DNA of 43,437 nucleotides from CAZNYN01 sp964422205 (GTDB lineage Bacteria > Synergistota > Synergistia > Synergistales > Synergistaceae). The translations under genes were made by a program, and so were the position numbers. Shown here piece by piece: positions 34,561 to 41,765 of this stretch. Position 1 is the stretch's first letter, and each line of letters opens with the position of its first letter. The notes under the pieces were generated by a model. It did not search any database and was not told the DNA's origin. It saw nothing but the letters and a program-made list of their open reading frames with translations. The stretch is from the NCBI GenBank assembly GCA_964422205.1, contig CAYRAI010000019.1, positions 1-43,437 of the forward strand, read 5' to 3'.

Positions 34561-34636
34561 TGGAGCGGAAAACGGGACTCGAACCCGCGACCTACGGCTT
34601 GGAAGGCCATCGCTCTACCAGCTGAGCTATTTCCGC
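34561..34636 (-). tRNA. tRNA-Gly (anticodon TCC)
   Basis: Cloverleaf with acceptor GCGGAAA/TTTCCGC, D-arm TAGCTCAGCTGGTAGAGC, anticodon loop CTTCCAA between ATGGC-type stem arms, T-arm with GTTCGAGTC. CCA is encoded. Monocistronic, with promoter and terminator both evident. Confidence 0.97.
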
Positions 34637-34650
34637 AAGCAACGCAAGAA

Positions 34651-34679
34651 ATGATATCATTACATCTTTCATCTGTCAA
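34651..34679 (-). promoter_or_regulatory. Sigma70-type promoter of tRNA-Gly
   Basis: Minus-strand -35 TTGACA (34674-34679), 17-base spacer, -10 TATCAT (34651-34656), 15 bases before the tRNA 5' end. Confidence 0.85.
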
Positions 34680-34693
34680 GGTTTTACAGAAAA

Positions 34694-34707
34694 CTTGCAT
34701 GCTGTTT
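34694..34707 (+). repeat. Left copy of a 14-bp direct repeat bracketing the IS30 region
   Basis: CTTGCATGCTGTTT, identical to 36453-36466. Both copies are preceded by TTTTACAG (4 or 6 bases upstream). The interval between them, about 1.75 kb, holds the IS30 element and the short direct repeats. Confidence 0.7.
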
Positions 34708-34750
34708 GTTAATTGAAAAACTAAATCCGACACCATACTCTGTGTTACCT

Positions 34751-34805
34751 CGGGATAACTTCTACAAATTTTGCTGTTTCGGGTGTGTCGGAATAACTTC
34801 TACAA
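34751..34805 (+). repeat. Two direct copies of the TCGGRATAACTTYTACAA repeat, left of the IS30 element
   Basis: Copies at 34751-34767 (cgggataacttctacaa) and 34788-34805 (tcggaataacttctacaa). Two further copies lie to the right of the element at 36220-36237 and 36429-36446, all in the same orientation, with a partial one at 36412-36426. Confidence 0.8.
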
Positions 34806-34827
34806 GACATAAAGAGCTATAGTAATG

Positions 34828-36199
34828 ATGTCACGTTTCAGTATGGTTTTTGAGAATGGGGTGTTTGAAATGAGCAGAAATTTTAAACATTTTACTATTG
34901 AAGACCGCATTCAAATAGCAACAGCTCTCAGTAAAGGAGAGTCTTTCAGAGCTGTAGCTGAATTAATAGGAAAACAGCCTTCGTCTGTATCAGAGGAGGT
35001 TAGGAGGCATTTAGTGAGGAAGCAGTCAGGAGGAGCCGGACGTCCTTTTAACGATTGTATTAACAGATTTAATTGCAAGGTTTCCTGTCTATGCCGCGAG
35101 CATAGCCCGTGCTTTAAGAAGTATTGCAGGAACTGTACGCTCTGTCGGTCCGTATGTACGGAGTATGTGAAGGAGGCGTGTATGTCGCTTTTATCACCTC
35201 CTTACGTATGTGGTGCATGTCAAAAACGGAAACAATGCACTTTGGAAAAAGCAGTTTATGATCCAACTTCTGCTCTGCTATCGGAGTCAAGACAGGGAAT
35301 CACAGCATCCGACTATGAGTTGATGCGGCTGAACGAGATTATTTCTCCGCGTATAAAACAAGGGCAGTCTGTATATCATATATGGTGTACTGAGAGAGAT
35401 TCGTTGATGTGCTCAGAGAAAACGATATACAACTATATAGATCAAAAGCATTTCGATGCGATTAATCTGGATCTTTCGCGCAAGGTGCGCAGACGTCCTG
35501 CATCACAATCTAAAAACAATTTTAAGGTCAATACGATGTGCAGAGTAGGACGAGGCTATAGCGATTTTACTGCCTATATCAAAACACAGCCCGACACTTC
35601 GGTGGTAGAGATAGATTCTGTAATCGGTAGGGTTGGCGGGAAGGTCATGCTTACTGTGCATTTTCCGGATTCACTGCTTATGCTTATCTTTCTGCGTGAT
35701 GCAACACAGCAAAGTCTGTCACGGATATTTTCCAATCCCTCTGCCTGTGCTTGGGACACGAAGAGTACATCAAGCTTTTCCCTATTATACTCACAGATAA
35801 TGGCAGTGAGTTCACTAATCCTGATGCATTAGAGCTTGCCGATAATGGCAACAGACTCTGCCGCGTATTTTACTGCGAGCCGTCATCACCCTACCAGAAG
35901 GGTTCCATAGAGAACAACCATGAACAGATACGCAAGGTACTCCCAAAAGGAACCTGCTTTGATAATCTTGAACAGTCCGATATGCAGCTGTTGTCCAATC
36001 ACATAAACTCTCTTAAACGGAGAAAGCTGAATGGACGCTCTGCATACGAAACATTCAGCTTTCTACATGGAAAGGAAACGCTCCGTTTGCTGGGTGTTTC
36101 CTCCATTGCGCCGGCAGACATTAATCTAACGCCGACATTGCTGCATAACAGACAGCGCTAATATTATAACTTAAAATTGCCATGCTGAAACAGTGACAT
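34828..36199 (+). mobile_element. IS30-family insertion sequence, inactive
   Basis: The transposase gene is framed by imperfect inverted repeats: left ATGTCACGTTTCAGTATGG (34828-34846) and right (36180-36199, read on the minus strand) ATGTCACTGTTTCAGCATGG, differing by one gap and one base. This gives an element of about 1.37 kb. I see no convincing short target duplication. The exact outer ends are uncertain by a few bases. Confidence 0.75.
34870..36161 (+). pseudogene. IS30-family transposase, frameshifted
   Basis: N-terminal helix-turn-helix (FTIEDRIQIATALSKGES, then AVAELIGKQPSSVSEEVRRH), a Cys-rich middle (CRNCTLCRSVC, PYVCGACQKRKQC) typical of one IS30 subgroup, then the DDE core: Asp in VVEIDSVIG, Asp in ILTDNGSEF, Glu in YQKGSIENNHEQIRK. 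The frame is lost at about 35701-35704: restoring one A in gcaacacagca gives a continuous RDANTAKSVTDIF, the usual family text, and joins the second half (frame of 35751-36161). No classic slippery heptamer is seen there, so this looks like a decayed gene or a sequence error, not programmed frameshifting. The ATG at 34870 has gggg upstream. Confidence 0.88.
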
Positions 36200-36484
36200 A
36201 AAACGATTAAACCAGCCTATCGGAATAACTTTTACAAAAAAAGTTTGTTTACGATATGGCAATGTTGCTGTGTCGTAAAGTTAGCGCCTAAAACCCTGTA
36301 ACGAATAATGATACTCAAAAAAGATTACATATATCTTTTAAAGGTGACCATTTTATATATTTATAGTTACCTTGCATGGGCCTAAAATTCAAATGAGCCA
36401 AGGCAGGGTCGCATTTACTTCTACAAACTCGGATTAACTTTTACAGTTGAGCCTTGCATGCTGTTTTCTCAGAGCCTTAAAATA
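36200..36484. other. Non-coding stretch right of the IS30 element
   Basis: No gene is seen. It holds two copies and one partial copy of the TCGGRATAACTTYTACAA repeat (36220-36237, 36429-36446, 36412-36426), the right 14-bp direct repeat (36453-36466) and AT-rich filler. The ECF S component gene ends at its right edge. Confidence 0.7.
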
Positions 36485-37021
36485 TTATCTCTGCCAATTA
36501 TTGGGGAAAACGTCTTTTAAGCGGCCACTCGAAAGTATTATGCGCAGTATGAGAACGGAGCTGACTATTCCGACCGCTCCCTGCATAGTATTGCCTGGAA
36601 TATCCGCAAGGGCGGGATTTCTGCCAAGAAGAAAACATTCAAATATAAAATATCCCAAAACCATTACAGCCTCGGCCGATAATGCTGACAAGGCAAGGGC
36701 GAAAATTTTATTTGCGGAAAATATCTTTCGAGCCGCTTTGAGCACATAAAAGGCCAAAGCTGCCATTGTTCCTTTTATTACAAATGTGGCAGGCATATAT
36801 ACCATAAAGCCTAAAGACATATCCGCAAGAGATGCCCCGGCAGCGGCAGCTGCAGCCCCCCAAACAGGGCCTAAGAGACATCCAGCCGCTATAACCATAC
36901 AGTCGCCGAGATTTGCAAAACCGCCGCCTGGAAGAGGAATGGCGAGAATTATCGTCGATACAGCTACCAGTGCCGCAAATAGAGCCGATGTTACAAGTTT
37001 TTTGGTGTTGTCACTCTGCAA
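36485..37021 (-). CDS. ECF transporter substrate-binding (S) component
   Basis: A 178-residue membrane protein with about five to six hydrophobic helices. The text around PGGGFANLGDCMVIAAGCLL, then MVYMPATFVIKGTMAAL, fits the ECF S-component-like family (DUF1393/PF07155 type; some members carry thiamine precursors or other vitamins). An S component binds a micronutrient and must pair with EcfT and EcfA. None is adjacent; the nearest T and A genes in the window are cbiQ and cbiO, about 25 kb away. Start is a TTG with aaggatgg upstream. Substrate unknown; no riboswitch was recognised upstream. Confidence 0.8.
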   Translation of the reverse strand: MQSDNTKKLVTSALFAALVAVSTIILAIPLPGGGFANLGDCMVIAAGCLLGPVWGAAAAAAGASLADMSLGFMVYMPATFVIKGTMAALAFYVLKAARKIFSANKIFALALSALSAEAVMVLGYFIFECFLLGRNPALADIPGNTMQGAVGIVSSVLILRIILSSGRLKDVFPNNWQR

Positions 37022-37056
37022 TTAAATCCATCCTTCTTTTATTTCATATCTTTGCA

Positions 37057-37065
37057 ATTATACCA
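37057..37065 (-). promoter_or_regulatory. Extended -10 promoter of the ECF S component gene
   Basis: Minus strand reads TGGTATAAT, the same nonamer as at the cbiQ operon. No convincing -35. It implies a short leader of about 30 bases, which leaves no room for a riboswitch. Confidence 0.6.
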
Positions 37066-37207
37066 TGCTAATTCTTCTGCGGCACAAAGAGAAAAGGGAT
37101 GCCGATGCTGCTTGAAGTTACCCTCCCTTTCATATAATACTCTTTTTAATTATCTGATTTGATGTAGTATTTTTACAAAGGTGCTATGGTTCAAAGGGGG
37201 CATTGCG

Positions 37208-38335
37208 GTGAAAAAATGTATCCGATTTTCACTATTTATCTGTGTTGTTATTATATTTGCGGCCGCGATCGCAGCCGAAAGCACACATTGTCTGTCAGAC
37301 GGCGCAAAAAGTGCCATATTTGAGAAAGGAGCAGAAAGGATGAAAAGCAGTATCGCTGATACAACTTATGTAAAAAAGGACGGAATCGGAGTGATATATT
37401 TGGCTGGAGGCTGTTTCTGGGGGTTGGAAAAGCTTATGGAGTCTCTGCCTGGCGTGATAAGCGCGGTCAGCGGCTATGCAAACGGAAATCCAGAGATAAT
37501 TCCGACCTACGAACTTGTCTGTACAGGCAAAACCGGTTACAAGGAGTGCGTAAGAGTTGAGTACAGCAAGGATAAAATAAGCCTTGAGACTATACTCTTC
37601 TCTTTCTTCAGAGTAATAGATGCCACTGTCAGCAACAGACAGGGCAATGATATCGGCAGCCAGTACCAGAGCGGTGTCTACTATACGGATGAGTCTTCAA
37701 AAAAGAGTACGGATCGAGTCGTATCGGTAGAGAAACAAAGAAATTACGGTTTTGCAGTGGAGACGGAACCGCTTGCTGTTTTTCATGAGGCTGAGGAGTA
37801 TCACCAGAACTATCTCACAAAGCATCCTGGCGGCTACTGTCACATAAGCCGCAGCGAAATGGATGATGCGGCAAAGACCAGTGTCGATGCCGAGCCTTAC
37901 AAAGTTATGACAGAAAAAGAGATGGAGGAAAAACTTACTCCTCTTCAGATAAAAGTCACACAAAAATCGGCGACAGAGCCTCCGTTCCAAAATAAATTCT
38001 GGGAGCATGAGGAAGACGGTCTTTATGTTGACATCACGACGGGAGAGCCCCTCTTCTCTTCTAAGGACAAGTATAAGACTTCCTGCGGCTGGCCGGGCTT
38101 CACAAAACCTGTTGATGAAAACGTAGTCAGATATATTGAGGATGACTCTTTCGGCATGTCACGCACTGAGGTCAGAAGCCGCGCCGGCAACTCTCACTTG
38201 GGACACGTTTTTAAAGGAGACCCTGAATCGCCGAACGGCGTCAGATTTTGCATCAACAGTGCTTCCTTGCGATTTATACCTTACGAGGATATGGATAAAG
38301 AGGGCTACGGCAAATATAAAAAATTTGTAAAATAA
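37208..38335 (+). CDS. msrAB: Membrane-anchored or secreted MsrA-MsrB methionine sulfoxide reductase fusion
   Basis: A 375-residue two-domain enzyme that repairs both epimers of methionine sulfoxide. N-terminal signal or anchor helix (about 4-24, CIRFSLFICVVIIFAAA), so it works outside the cytoplasm. MsrA domain: LAGGCFWGLEKLM with catalytic Cys69, and YHQNYLTKHPGGYCHI. MsrB domain (from about residue 230): TSCGWPGFTKP, RSRAGNSHLGHVF and catalytic Cys in GVRFCINSASLRF. The two CxxC zinc pairs of many MsrB proteins are absent (GLYVDITTGEPLF), as in the zinc-free type. The GTG start follows agggggc. It would need an electron donor across the membrane; none is adjacent. Confidence 0.95.
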   Translation: MKKCIRFSLFICVVIIFAAAIAAESTHCLSDGAKSAIFEKGAERMKSSIADTTYVKKDGIGVIYLAGGCFWGLEKLMESLPGVISAVSGYANGNPEIIPTYELVCTGKTGYKECVRVEYSKDKISLETILFSFFRVIDATVSNRQGNDIGSQYQSGVYYTDESSKKSTDRVVSVEKQRNYGFAVETEPLAVFHEAEEYHQNYLTKHPGGYCHISRSEMDDAAKTSVDAEPYKVMTEKEMEEKLTPLQIKVTQKSATEPPFQNKFWEHEEDGLYVDITTGEPLFSSKDKYKTSCGWPGFTKPVDENVVRYIEDDSFGMSRTEVRSRAGNSHLGHVFKGDPESPNGVRFCINSASLRFIPYEDMDKEGYGKYKKFVK

Positions 38336-38424
38336 GCATCCTTTCAGGGAAAGCGTTTGTCTGAGACGAATCCACGCACCCTTGTTCTGTATGCCTTAAA
38401 CAAAACATTACAAACAGGTACTGT

Positions 38425-38464
38425 ATCCCGAGCCTCTCTCAGAGCAGAAAGGTTCGGGATTTTT
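38425..38464 (+). terminator. Intrinsic terminator of msrAB
   Basis: Stem atcccgagcct (38425-38435) with aggttcgggat (38450-38460), one G-T pair, followed by TTTT. The rest of the gap 38336-38545 holds nothing I recognise. Confidence 0.8.
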
Positions 38465-38545
38465 CCTGTAAGAGGATATTAAGTTAGTTTGTTCCTGTAT
38501 TGTTATGAGAAAAAGTTTGGACAGAGAGAGCCTGCTATTATTGAT

Positions 38546-39532
38546 TTATACTTCGCAGAAATATTTCATGCTTGTCTTTTTCAGCTCTTTTTCGCTTTTG
38601 AGCACAACATAGCCGTAATCGCCTGCTTCGGACGAGAGCTTTGCAATCTGGGACTCCATCTCTTCCGGCGAGCGTGCGTGAACCATGGCATAGAGAGTGT
38701 AGGGAAAATCAGCAAACGCTTCCCTCTCGTAGCAGTGCGACACTTCGTCATATTTTATGAGAGTTTCCGCGGCTCTGTCCGCTTCTTCATGGGGAACTGA
38801 GAATACCATCATCGCGTTTTCGGTATATCCTGCCCTTTGGTGTCTTAGTATGGCCCCGAATCGCCTCATTAGACCGCTCTCTTTCATCTCTTTTATGCAT
38901 GCGATGAGCTCATCCTCAGAGAGGTCTAGAACTTCGCCCCACTCTTTGTAGGGCCTTGTGCCGCAAGGCAGATCCCCCTGCACAGTGCCGATGATTCTCT
39001 TGGTTCTAAAGTCAAGAACATGCGGTACATCAGGCATTGCCATCTGTGGCTCACAAGGAGACATAGCCTTATCATTCATGGAAAAGTATGTCCTTATCTT
39101 ATACTGTTTTAAAGCCTTAAGCATTTTTATATCTTTTAAACCGGTATTCTTTTCTATAAGAGCGACTGTGTTTCCTGCGGCATCATCGGACTCTCCTATC
39201 ACTGTAAACCATATATTGTAGCTGTGGTTCCTTACATAGTTGTGAGTTACGGCTGTTATCGCTGAGGTGTACTCTGTGTAGATTGGCAGCAGAGGCTCAG
39301 CAAGGCGGCCGCAGCAGAGGCGTGCCGTGTAGCCAAGCCTGGACGAGACAAAAACTCCGCCTATTCTTCTGATTACTCCGCTTTCACGCAGAGAGGATAT
39401 TGCGGCAAGAGACGACGCTGCGTCAGTGCCCACGGCATCTCCGATAAAGTCATAGGGATTTTTTTCAAGAGGGAATCCACCTTGAATAATATTTAAGATA
39501 TCTCTGCATAGTTTTGTGAGTTCGTGACCCAC
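38546..39532 (-). CDS. ahbAB: Siroheme decarboxylase, fused AhbA-AhbB type
   Basis: A 328-residue protein made of two Lrp/AsnC-like halves. Each half has the winged-helix text of AhbA/AhbB/NirD-L proteins: first SSLRESGVIRRIGGVFVSSR and LGYTARLCC; second KEMKESGLMRRFGAILRHQR and AGYTENAMMVFSVP. These subunits decarboxylate siroheme to 12,18-didecarboxysiroheme on the way to heme; in most organisms AhbA and AhbB are separate, so a fusion seems to have occurred. Start is a GTG at 39532 four bases after the ahbD stop, with aaagga about ten bases upstream; a much longer upstream frame is the shadow of ahbD. Confidence 0.88.
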   Translation of the reverse strand: MGHELTKLCRDILNIIQGGFPLEKNPYDFIGDAVGTDAASSLAAISSLRESGVIRRIGGVFVSSRLGYTARLCCGRLAEPLLPIYTEYTSAITAVTHNYVRNHSYNIWFTVIGESDDAAGNTVALIEKNTGLKDIKMLKALKQYKIRTYFSMNDKAMSPCEPQMAMPDVPHVLDFRTKRIIGTVQGDLPCGTRPYKEWGEVLDLSEDELIACIKEMKESGLMRRFGAILRHQRAGYTENAMMVFSVPHEEADRAAETLIKYDEVSHCYEREAFADFPYTLYAMVHARSPEEMESQIAKLSSEAGDYGYVVLKSEKELKKTSMKYFCEV

Positions 39533-39536
39533 AGTG

Positions 39537-40523
39537 CTAGAGTCCTTTGCCGTAAGCACAGTAAGGATCCTCGCCCATGCAGCCGCCGCCGTAATAGACA
39601 GCTCTTGCGCGGCAGCCTCCGCATGAATCGGAGTATTTGCACTCGGAACATGAACCTGAGTATCTGCGTGTACGCAGCTTTTTAAAAATCTGGCTTTCCT
39701 TCCATATCTTGTCAAAAGAGTCTTCTCTTACGTCACCGGCAGATTCAGGAAGATAGGCGCAGGGCTGGACTTTTCCTATGGGATTTATTATGCAGTAAGA
39801 AAGCCCTGCTATGCAGCCGCGCGAGAATCTCTGTTTTATTCCCATCTGCTCCGCTATGCGTACAAACTGAGGTGCGCAGGTGGGTTTTATCTCTATAGGA
39901 AGAGAGCTCTGCTTTTTCATTATCTCGCGCAGAAGAACCTCGTATTCGACTGCTTCAAGAGCAGTATCCTTGATGAACACTCCCCTCCCTACCGGGATAA
40001 GGAAGAATATGTGAAAAGCGGAGGCACCTTTAGCTGCGGCATAGTCGGCAATAGCGCAGATTTCATCTCTGTTCCAATCCATTACCGTAGTATGAATCTG
40101 AAACTGCAGACCGGCAGCAAGGCAATTTTTCATCGCTTCTTCTGTTTTGTCAAAAGCTCCGGCCATGCCGCGGAATTTATCGTGCTTTGCTCTGTCAAGA
40201 CTGTCAAGGCTTATGCCTACTCTCACAGCCCCAGATTCTTTAAGTTTCTCCGCAGCAGCCGGTGTGATAAGAGTGCCGTTCGTTCCGAGAACAGGCCTTA
40301 ATCCCAGAGAAGCTGCATAGGAGATGAGAGAGAATATGTCTTCCCTCATAAGAGGCTCCCCTCCGCTGAATATCATTATTTTGAAGCCTGCCGCAGCAAT
40401 GCCGTCGAGCATTTTCTTCGCTTCTTCAAAAGAAAGTTCGCCTTCAGACTCGTTCCCTGCGTCGCGGTAGCAGTGAGGACAAGTTAGGTTGCATCTATTT
40501 GTGGTGTTCCAAGATATTATCAT
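39537..40523 (-). CDS. ahbD: Radical SAM heme synthase AhbD-like (Fe-coproporphyrin III decarboxylase)
   Basis: A 328-residue radical SAM enzyme with the 4Fe-4S motif CNLTCPHCY near residue 12, SAM-binding FSGGEPLM, and a C-terminal SPASM-like Cys cluster (CSECKYSDSCGGCRARA). The N-terminus IISWNTTNRCNLTC is close to AhbD of sulfate reducers and Clostridia, which turns two propionates of Fe-coproporphyrin III into the vinyl groups of heme b. Its ATG overlaps the stop of the AhbC-like gene (ATGA). NirJ-type relatives are hard to separate; order and partners support AhbD. Confidence 0.82.
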   Translation of the reverse strand: MIISWNTTNRCNLTCPHCYRDAGNESEGELSFEEAKKMLDGIAAAGFKIMIFSGGEPLMREDIFSLISYAASLGLRPVLGTNGTLITPAAAEKLKESGAVRVGISLDSLDRAKHDKFRGMAGAFDKTEEAMKNCLAAGLQFQIHTTVMDWNRDEICAIADYAAAKGASAFHIFFLIPVGRGVFIKDTALEAVEYEVLLREIMKKQSSLPIEIKPTCAPQFVRIAEQMGIKQRFSRGCIAGLSYCIINPIGKVQPCAYLPESAGDVREDSFDKIWKESQIFKKLRTRRYSGSCSECKYSDSCGGCRARAVYYGGGCMGEDPYCAYGKGL

Positions 40524-41680
40524 TTTATCTCCTCATCGGTCAGATAACAGGCAGGGTCAGAATGCCAGAAACCACCCGCAGCCTCGGCTCTGGCCCTAAA
40601 ATTGCCGTTGCAAATATAAAGCCATCTGCATGACGAACACCGTCCCTTAAGGTGTTTTTTTCGGTCTTTCAGCGCCTGCAAAAGCTTGTCGGACTTGTCC
40701 GTCCAAATATCTTTAAAATTTCTCTCTTTTACATTTCCAAAGGTGACATGCTGCGTAAATTGATCAGGATGAACATCTCCGAAGCTGTCAACCGCGCCGA
40801 AAGCCATACCTGATCTGTTGCCGCCGTTTTTGCTTATAAGATTAAGCACACGTTCTGCTTTTTTTTCGTCTTTCGCCTTAACTTTAAGATAGAGATATAT
40901 TGCGTCGGCATGGTTGTCTACAGTCAATATCTCTTTTGCCGCTCCCTTTTGGTAAAGTTCGAGAGTTTTTTCCATTATCAAATCCACAGCCTCACGGCTC
41001 TTGGCATGAGATACGTCGCTTTCGGCATTTGCTCGGCCCGAATAGACCAAGTGATAAAAGCATATTCTGTCTACATTCTCTTTCTCGGCAAGGTCAAATA
41101 TCGCTGTAATATCATCCGCGTTATCTTTTGTGATTGTAAAGCGCAGTCCGGTTCTTTGGCCGGCAGAGACGCAGTTTCTTATTCCCTCTATGGCGGCACT
41201 GTAAGCTCCTTGAACTCCCCTAAATCTGTCATTGACGGAGCTCGTGCCGTCTATGCTTATTCCTACATAACCTATTCCTATATCTTTAAACCGCATTGCG
41301 GTATCTTTATCAATTAAAGTTCCGTTTGTCGATATTGTAGGTCTTATTCCGCGTTTCGAAGCGTATTCCGCCAGATTAAAAAAATCTGGCCTCATAAGAG
41401 GCTCTCCGCCTGAAAAAAGTATAACAGGGACATTAAAGTCGGCAAGCATATCTATAAAGCTGATACCCTGCCTATAGGTCATCTCGTTATCACTGCGCTC
41501 CATGCCGGCCTGAGCATAGCAATGGACACATTTAAGATTGCAGCTTTTTGTGCAGTTCCACACAACGACGGGGCCTTTTTCGCAGCTTACGCCGTCTTTC
41601 GACAGAGCTGCATGGTCATTATACCTAAGGCTGTCTCCGTAATTGCTGCCGTCTGTCAGCAGCTTTGTTATACTTATCAT
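40520..41680 (-). CDS. ahbC: Radical SAM 12,18-didecarboxysiroheme deacetylase AhbC-like (NirJ family)
   Basis: A 386-residue radical SAM protein. The N-terminus MISITKLLTDGSNYGDSLRY and PVVVWNCTKSCNLKCVHCYA match AhbC. Motif CNLKCVHCY near residue 48 binds the SAM cluster; FSGGEPLM follows, and the C-terminal Cys group (CSSCRWLYIC) would hold an auxiliary cluster. AhbC removes two acetate side chains from didecarboxysiroheme to give Fe-coproporphyrin III. First gene of a three-gene operon with ahbD and ahbAB, next to katA but separated from it by a terminator. Confidence 0.85.
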   Translation of the reverse strand: MISITKLLTDGSNYGDSLRYNDHAALSKDGVSCEKGPVVVWNCTKSCNLKCVHCYAQAGMERSDNEMTYRQGISFIDMLADFNVPVILFSGGEPLMRPDFFNLAEYASKRGIRPTISTNGTLIDKDTAMRFKDIGIGYVGISIDGTSSVNDRFRGVQGAYSAAIEGIRNCVSAGQRTGLRFTITKDNADDITAIFDLAEKENVDRICFYHLVYSGRANAESDVSHAKSREAVDLIMEKTLELYQKGAAKEILTVDNHADAIYLYLKVKAKDEKKAERVLNLISKNGGNRSGMAFGAVDSFGDVHPDQFTQHVTFGNVKERNFKDIWTDKSDKLLQALKDRKKHLKGRCSSCRWLYICNGNFRARAEAAGGFWHSDPACYLTDEEIK

Positions 41681-41720
41681 TGAGCGGCCCCCATTTTTTA
41701 ATAAATTTACTTTTTTATAA

Positions 41721-41752
41721 ACAAGCGCCTGCCCTTATCGGCAGGCGCTTGT
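41721..41752 (-). terminator. Terminator hairpin after katA
   Basis: A perfect 13-bp stem (41721-41733 with 41740-41752, core aagcgcctgcc/ggcaggcgctt). The minus-strand exit reads tttataaaaaa, so the T run is short; it still most likely ends katA before ahbC. Confidence 0.8.
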
Positions 41753-41765
41753 AAAAATTTTTTGT

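Noticed and set aside
35735..35760. Programmed frameshift in the IS30 transposase at the frame overlap
   Set aside because: Family text shows that the shift is further upstream, at about 35701-35704, and no slippery heptamer is present there.
37022..37207. Riboswitch upstream of the ECF S component
   Set aside because: The likely promoter leaves a leader of about 30 bases, and I see no aptamer-like pairing.
39533..39715. 61-codon N-terminal extension of the siroheme decarboxylase frame
   Set aside because: It lies inside ahbD and has no family text; the GTG at 39532 fits better.
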